Assembly: GCA_036844705.1 (NCBI GenBank)
Contig: DAIUFH010000049.1
Coordinates: 1-16,025 of the forward strand
Length of the DNA stretch: 16,025 bases
Origin: DAIUFH01 sp036844705
GTDB taxonomy: Bacteria; Bacillota; Clostridia; Tissierellales; Tissierellaceae
Direction: 5' to 3'
Below the pieces are notes generated by a model. That model made no database searches and was not told where the DNA came from. It saw only the letters and a program-made list of their open reading frames with translations. The position numbers and the translations under genes were made by a program. Below are positions 12,067-16,025 of this stretch, in pieces; within the stretch, counting starts at the first letter, position 1, and each line of letters opens with the position of its first letter.

Positions 12067-13572
12067 ATGGGATTCAAGGTATCGTCAGATTTAGAAAAAA
12101 ATCTGGAATATGTAAAAGAACAACTTAAAGATTGTGATGATGTTATTTATAGAAATCTCGAAATAGGTGATGAAAATAAGGTAAAAGTATCCTTTGTCAT
12201 GATAGATGGTCTAGCATCAAAACTAGAAATTTCTGATTTTGCAATAGAGACCATGATAGAAAGTAGCGAAGTAAATATAGAAAATCTCAATAATTTTAAG
12301 GAGGAATTCTTAAAATATATCTTGGATGAAGGAATTTCCAATTCTGAAGTCAAATTAGTTGATGATTATGACAAGATATTTAACCAGATATTATCCGGAG
12401 AGACTTTACTTTTAATGGATGGAATAGATACCGGTATCATAATTGGAACAAGAGGCTGGGCATTGAGAGCTATCAATGAACCGGAGACTGAAACTGTCAT
12501 CAGAGGACCAAGAGATGGTTTTACAGAGACATTAAGAACCAATACAACCCTTATAAGAAGAAGAATAAAGGATACAAAGTTTAAGGTAAAAATGGTTAGA
12601 GTAGGCAGAAGATCACAAACCGACGTTGCAATTATGTATATTGAAGATATAGTTGATCCTAAAATATTGGAAGAGGTAAAGAAAAGATTAAATAATATAG
12701 ATATAGATGCAGTATTGGATAGCTCAATTTTAGAGTACCTAGTTGAAGACAATTACATGAGCATTTTTCCGCAGATAGAAAATACAGAAAGACCTGATTC
12801 TGTAGCAGCCGCTTTGTATGAGGGAAGAGTAGCATTGATAGTAGACAACTCGCCGTTTGCATTGATCATGCCAGCAACTATAGGGACATTGATGCAATCC
12901 TCTGAAGATTACTATACGCGTTGGACAGAAGCCTCATTTATAAGGCTTATGAGGATACTAGCAGTATTTTTAGTGATACTGCCTTCAGCATTGTATGTAG
13001 CAATCACTGCATATCATCCGGGATTATTGCCCAATAGATTGATATATTATTTAGCAGCCAGTAGGATAAATGTACCTTTTCCAGCTGTAGTTGAAGCTAT
13101 GGGTATGGAGCTTATTATGGAAATAATCAGAGAAGCCGGTACAAGAATTTCAGGACCAATTGGCAGCACAATAGGCATAGTTGGAGGACTGATAATAGGT
13201 CAGGCTGCAGTAGAAGCTGGTATAGTAAGCAATCTAATGATAATCATAGTAGCTCTTACAACTATTGCATCCTTTGCAATACCTTCCTATGAATTAGCGG
13301 CTGCATTGAGATTATGCAAATATGCCTTTATTGTTTTAGCTGGTATTTTAGGATTATATGGGATAATGCTGGGTGTAATCCTTCTTGGCAGTCATATTGT
13401 CATATTAAACAGTTTTGGTGTTCCTTTTGCATCTCCATATGCAGGACTAGGTGTAGAGGAAGGGGATTTAAAAGATACATTAGTTAAGGCGCCAGTTCAA
13501 AGACTGTGGATGCGCCCTGGTTTTTCAAACCCTCAAAATAGAATTAGAATGAAAAGAGGGAATAAAAAATGA
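12067..13572 (+). CDS. Spore germination protein A subunit (GerAA/GerKA family)
   Basis: This is the A subunit of a GerA-type germinant receptor in the inner spore membrane. The 501-residue protein has the typical soluble N-terminal region (to about residue 285), with the family motif EPETETVIRGPRDGFTETLR and the NTTLIRRRI segment. A membrane domain follows (about 290-450), with several hydrophobic helices and the conserved PFPAVVEAMGMELIMEIIRE stretch. The hydrophilic C-terminal tail contains APVQRLWMRPGF. GGAGGTGG lies 9 nt before the ATG, inside a hairpin. It overlaps gerAB by 4 nt (ATGA). The germinant cannot be predicted from sequence, so no gerA/gerB/gerK letter is assigned. Confidence 0.95.
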   Translation: MGFKVSSDLEKNLEYVKEQLKDCDDVIYRNLEIGDENKVKVSFVMIDGLASKLEISDFAIETMIESSEVNIENLNNFKEEFLKYILDEGISNSEVKLVDDYDKIFNQILSGETLLLMDGIDTGIIIGTRGWALRAINEPETETVIRGPRDGFTETLRTNTTLIRRRIKDTKFKVKMVRVGRRSQTDVAIMYIEDIVDPKILEEVKKRLNNIDIDAVLDSSILEYLVEDNYMSIFPQIENTERPDSVAAALYEGRVALIVDNSPFALIMPATIGTLMQSSEDYYTRWTEASFIRLMRILAVFLVILPSALYVAITAYHPGLLPNRLIYYLAASRINVPFPAVVEAMGMELIMEIIREAGTRISGPIGSTIGIVGGLIIGQAAVEAGIVSNLMIIIVALTTIASFAIPSYELAAALRLCKYAFIVLAGILGLYGIMLGVILLGSHIVILNSFGVPFASPYAGLGVEEGDLKDTLVKAPVQRLWMRPGFSNPQNRIRMKRGNKK

Positions 13573-14660
13573 ATAAAGATACTAAAATTTCACATCTGCA
13601 CCTTAGAGGGCTAATAGTTTCTTCGGTTATTGGTGTTGGTATATTATCAGTACCAAATACTTTGGCTGACACTATGGGTTCTGATGGATGGATTTCTATA
13701 ATAATAGCAGGTATGTTAATGATTCCATTACTACTGATGTACAATCAAATATTCAAATTATATCCGGGAATGGATATATTTGAGATCGGAAAAGCAACAC
13801 TTGGCTCCTTTTTTTTTACAATAGTTATGATTATTGGTTTTAGTTATTTGATAGTATCATTAGCAGTAGTCATTAGAACCCTAGGGGAATTGATTAAGAT
13901 ATTTCTATTACAAACAACTCCATTGGAATTCATAGTTATAACATTTATTATTGCATCATCATATATTGCTACTTATGAAATAGATGTTATAGCAAGGGCA
14001 GGATACTTTGTATATCCAATAATAATTGCCTTTGCCTTTATTATAGTACTTATAGCAATTCCCGGTGCTAACTTCGAAAATATTTTGCCGGTTTTTCGCT
14101 TTAGTTTTAAAGACTTGCTAAAGGGCACGGGAAATATTTTCTTTAGCTTTGCAGGTATGGAATTAATCTTTTTTGCTATCCCTTACGTTGAGGATAAACA
14201 AAATATAGTTAAATCCGGAGTATTGGGAATAATGACTATTACAATAATCTATACTGTCATATTCATAATGTCACTAGCCCATTTTAGCTTGAACCAATTG
14301 GAGCATCAGGTTTATCCTGTATTAATGTTAATTAGACAATTGGACTTACCGGGATTTTTTTTGGAAAACTTAGATGGACTGATTATGGCTCTTTGGGTAA
14401 TAGTAGTATTTTCCACGGTTGCTCCCCTTTATTTCGGGGCTGGGAAGGTATTATCTAAATTATTTAAAACCAAAAGTCATAAGTATTTTATTTGGGCTCT
14501 TATTCCGGTAATCTATTTTATTGCTATGTTACCTGAAAATTTTATTCAATTGTTATATGATTTGAGACATGTCCATGACATATTAGCTGTAATTAGTATT
14601 GTCTTGCTCCCTCTTCTTATTCTAATAGTGGGCTCCATAAGAAAGAAGGTGGAAAGATGA
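13569..14660 (+). CDS. Spore germination protein B subunit (GerAB/GerKB family, APC-like permease)
   Basis: The 363-residue polytopic membrane protein is the B subunit of a GerA-type receptor, related to amino-acid/polyamine (APC) permeases and implicated in germinant binding. About ten hydrophobic helices span the sequence. The first helix carries the family pattern VIGVGILSVPNTLA, and GNIFFSFAGMELIFFAIPYV lies in the middle. It is translationally coupled on both sides: its ATG overlaps the gerAA stop, and its TGA overlaps the gerAC ATG. A ribosome binding site (AGAGGG) lies upstream within gerAA. Length is normal. Confidence 0.95.
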   Translation: MNKDTKISHLHLRGLIVSSVIGVGILSVPNTLADTMGSDGWISIIIAGMLMIPLLLMYNQIFKLYPGMDIFEIGKATLGSFFFTIVMIIGFSYLIVSLAVVIRTLGELIKIFLLQTTPLEFIVITFIIASSYIATYEIDVIARAGYFVYPIIIAFAFIIVLIAIPGANFENILPVFRFSFKDLLKGTGNIFFSFAGMELIFFAIPYVEDKQNIVKSGVLGIMTITIIYTVIFIMSLAHFSLNQLEHQVYPVLMLIRQLDLPGFFLENLDGLIMALWVIVVFSTVAPLYFGAGKVLSKLFKTKSHKYFIWALIPVIYFIAMLPENFIQLLYDLRHVHDILAVISIVLLPLLILIVGSIRKKVER

Positions 14661-15787
14661 AAAAATTACTTATAATTTTAATTATACTTTCCACATTGAT
14701 GATGACAGGCTGCTGGGACATGATAGAAATTGAAGATAGAATATTTCCTTATTCTATAGGAGTAGATATTAATCATAATCAAGATAAGGAAGGAAAATTT
14801 TTATTTACAATATCATATCCTAACATTGCAGCTATAGGTAAAAATGCTACATCAGAGGATCCTATATTTATAATAGATGATACAGCAAATAGCATATTTG
14901 AATTAATGCACAAACTTACTTCTAGATTACAAAGACCAATTTATTTAAAGCTTCTTAATGTAGTTTTGCTGTCAGAAGAAGTTGCAAAAGATAGCAAATC
15001 CATGAGAGAAATTGTGGATAGTTTAAATAGAGATTTTATTATTAGTAAAAATGTACAAATGCTATTGGTAAAGGATAATGCTAAGGAATTATTGAGCACA
15101 AAGTTGGAATCAAAAAGGCAGCAGGCCATAGAGGGATCTTTAAACAGTATGCTGAACAATAAACAGAAGTCTTCCATGTTTATTCCCATTAATTTTATGA
15201 ATTTTATAGAGGCAACGGACATAAGTGATGTAGCCATAGTGCCATTAGCAATGCCAGGCGAAGAGGAAATTATTATAAGTGGTGGAGCCATATTAAAAGA
15301 CTATAGCCTTATTGGTTATTTAGAACCTATGGAAGTAAGAGTCTTAGCTACTATGAATGATGAAATAAATCAGGATACCATTGATGCAACTTATAATGGT
15401 GCAGATTTATCTGTTATGATTACAGGTGTAAAATCCAAGAAAAAACTTATAAATGAAGGAGAAAATTTAAAGATAAAATTTGATATAGAACTTGAAGGAC
15501 ATATCCATAGTTTCATATTAGAGCCTAACATGGCCATCAAAACAGGTGAAATGCTTGATGCTTTACAAAATGCTGTAGCACAGGAAGTCAAGGTAGATAT
15601 GGATGAGCTAGTTAAAAAAGCTCAAAAAGAATATGGGGTGGATATGTTTAAACTAAGAAATTATATAAGTAAATACCATCCGAAATTGTGGGAGGAAATA
15701 CAAGATAATTGGGAAGTACTATATCCTGATATAGAAATAGAAGTCGATGTAAAGGTATTCTTAAGAAGAAGAGGGCTGGCGATATAG
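14657..15787 (+). CDS. Spore germination lipoprotein C subunit (GerAC/GerKC family)
   Basis: The 376-residue protein is the lipoprotein subunit of the same receptor. A short basic and hydrophobic signal ends in the lipobox MMTGC, so C19 should be acylated and anchor the protein to the outer face of the inner spore membrane. CWDMIEIEDR after the cysteine is typical of GerAC, which usually reads CW(D/N)..E(I/L)(D/N)(D/E). The rest matches the three-domain GerAC length, with an acidic, alpha/beta C-terminal region ending VDVKVFLRRRGLAI. It is the last gene of the A-B-C operon; a repeat element follows the stop at once and no classical terminator is seen. Confidence 0.95.
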   Translation: MKKLLIILIILSTLMMTGCWDMIEIEDRIFPYSIGVDINHNQDKEGKFLFTISYPNIAAIGKNATSEDPIFIIDDTANSIFELMHKLTSRLQRPIYLKLLNVVLLSEEVAKDSKSMREIVDSLNRDFIISKNVQMLLVKDNAKELLSTKLESKRQQAIEGSLNSMLNNKQKSSMFIPINFMNFIEATDISDVAIVPLAMPGEEEIIISGGAILKDYSLIGYLEPMEVRVLATMNDEINQDTIDATYNGADLSVMITGVKSKKKLINEGENLKIKFDIELEGHIHSFILEPNMAIKTGEMLDALQNAVAQEVKVDMDELVKKAQKEYGVDMFKLRNYISKYHPKLWEEIQDNWEVLYPDIEIEVDVKVFLRRRGLAI

Positions 15788-16025
15788 GTAAGAGTTAAGA
15801 ACTAAGAGTTAAGAAGTAAGAGTTAAGAACTAAGAGCTAAGAGCTAAGAGTTAAGAACTAAGAACTAAACCCGAGATCCTTCGAAAGCAGTAATCATACT
15901 GCAAAACTCAGGATGACAAATACAGTAGTATCATGCTGAAGCACTGAAAACTCAGGATGACAAAAACAGTACTGTCATGCTGAACGTAGTGAAGCATCTC
16001 GGGTTTCAATTGTGAATTGTGAATT
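15788..16025. repeat. Second composite repeat element (runs to the window edge)
   Basis: About eleven heptads of the TAAGARY type (15788-15866) lead into a core bounded by AAACCCGAGAT (15867-15877) and ATCTCGGGTTT (15996-16006). Two CTCAGGATGACA-type inner arms (about 15907 and 15951) and TCATGCTGAA-type partners lie between. The AATTGTG heptads begin at about 16008 and continue past the window. Order and orientation equal those of the element at 10725-11112. No gene is seen. Confidence 0.83.

Overview
The window is AT-rich, densely packed chromosomal DNA from a low-GC, Gram-positive, endospore-forming anaerobe of the Clostridia. A Tissierellales-like lineage is plausible but not provable from this window. 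Three things point this way: the gene order metG-tatD-rnmV-rsmA...veg-(SPOCS/LysM protein)-ispE, which is a known Firmicutes core neighbourhood; a tricistronic gerA-type germination operon; and a HesB-like selenoprotein gene that needs a selenocysteine-decoding host.

Layout. Positions 1-3545 hold a forward housekeeping block: the 3' part of metG, tatD, rnmV and rsmA. A repeat element lies between tatD and rnmV, and rsmA starts inside rnmV. Positions 3578-5344 encode a 588-residue, cysteine-free protein with a long Glu-rich repeat centre, at the place where Bacillus subtilis carries yabG. Positions 5400-7065 form a small redox/sulfur island: a YruB/NrdH-like glutaredoxin, a convergent DUF1858 CxxC protein, a YvlD-like membrane protein, and a HesB-like selenoprotein whose in-frame TGA (6836-6838) interrupts the reading frame. 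Positions 7064-8585 hold mgtE behind its own promoter and a structured leader with a short ORF. Positions 8652-9094 hold veg with two tandem consensus promoters and a strong terminator. Positions 9175-10716 encode a SipL-like spore morphogenesis protein. Positions 10717-11166 are a composite repeat element that appears to lend the -35 box to ispE. The gerA-type operon (A, B, C with 4-nt overlaps) follows ispE at 12067-15787, and a second composite repeat element runs to the window end.

How the genes work together. The first block serves translation and RNA maturation: methionyl-tRNA charging, 5S rRNA maturation and 16S rRNA dimethylation. The second half is biased to the spore life cycle: SipL-like coat/cortex assembly, veg, and germinant receptor subunits. 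The 5.4-7.0 kb island looks like thiol, Fe-S or selenium handling. Its two outer genes share a 17-bp palindromic operator (14 of 17 positions identical) resembling CsoR/CstR-family sites, which suggests co-regulation by a copper- or persulfide-sensing repressor encoded elsewhere.

Most noteworthy observations: the shared operator; the selenoprotein with a SECIS-like hairpin; the mgtE leader with two mutually exclusive stems and a leader ORF but no recognisable M-box; an internal Shine-Dalgarno plus in-frame GTG in metG that could release a free tRNA-binding domain; an ispE terminator that overlaps the gerAA ribosome binding site; the tandem veg promoters; and the heptad-flanked inverted-repeat family.
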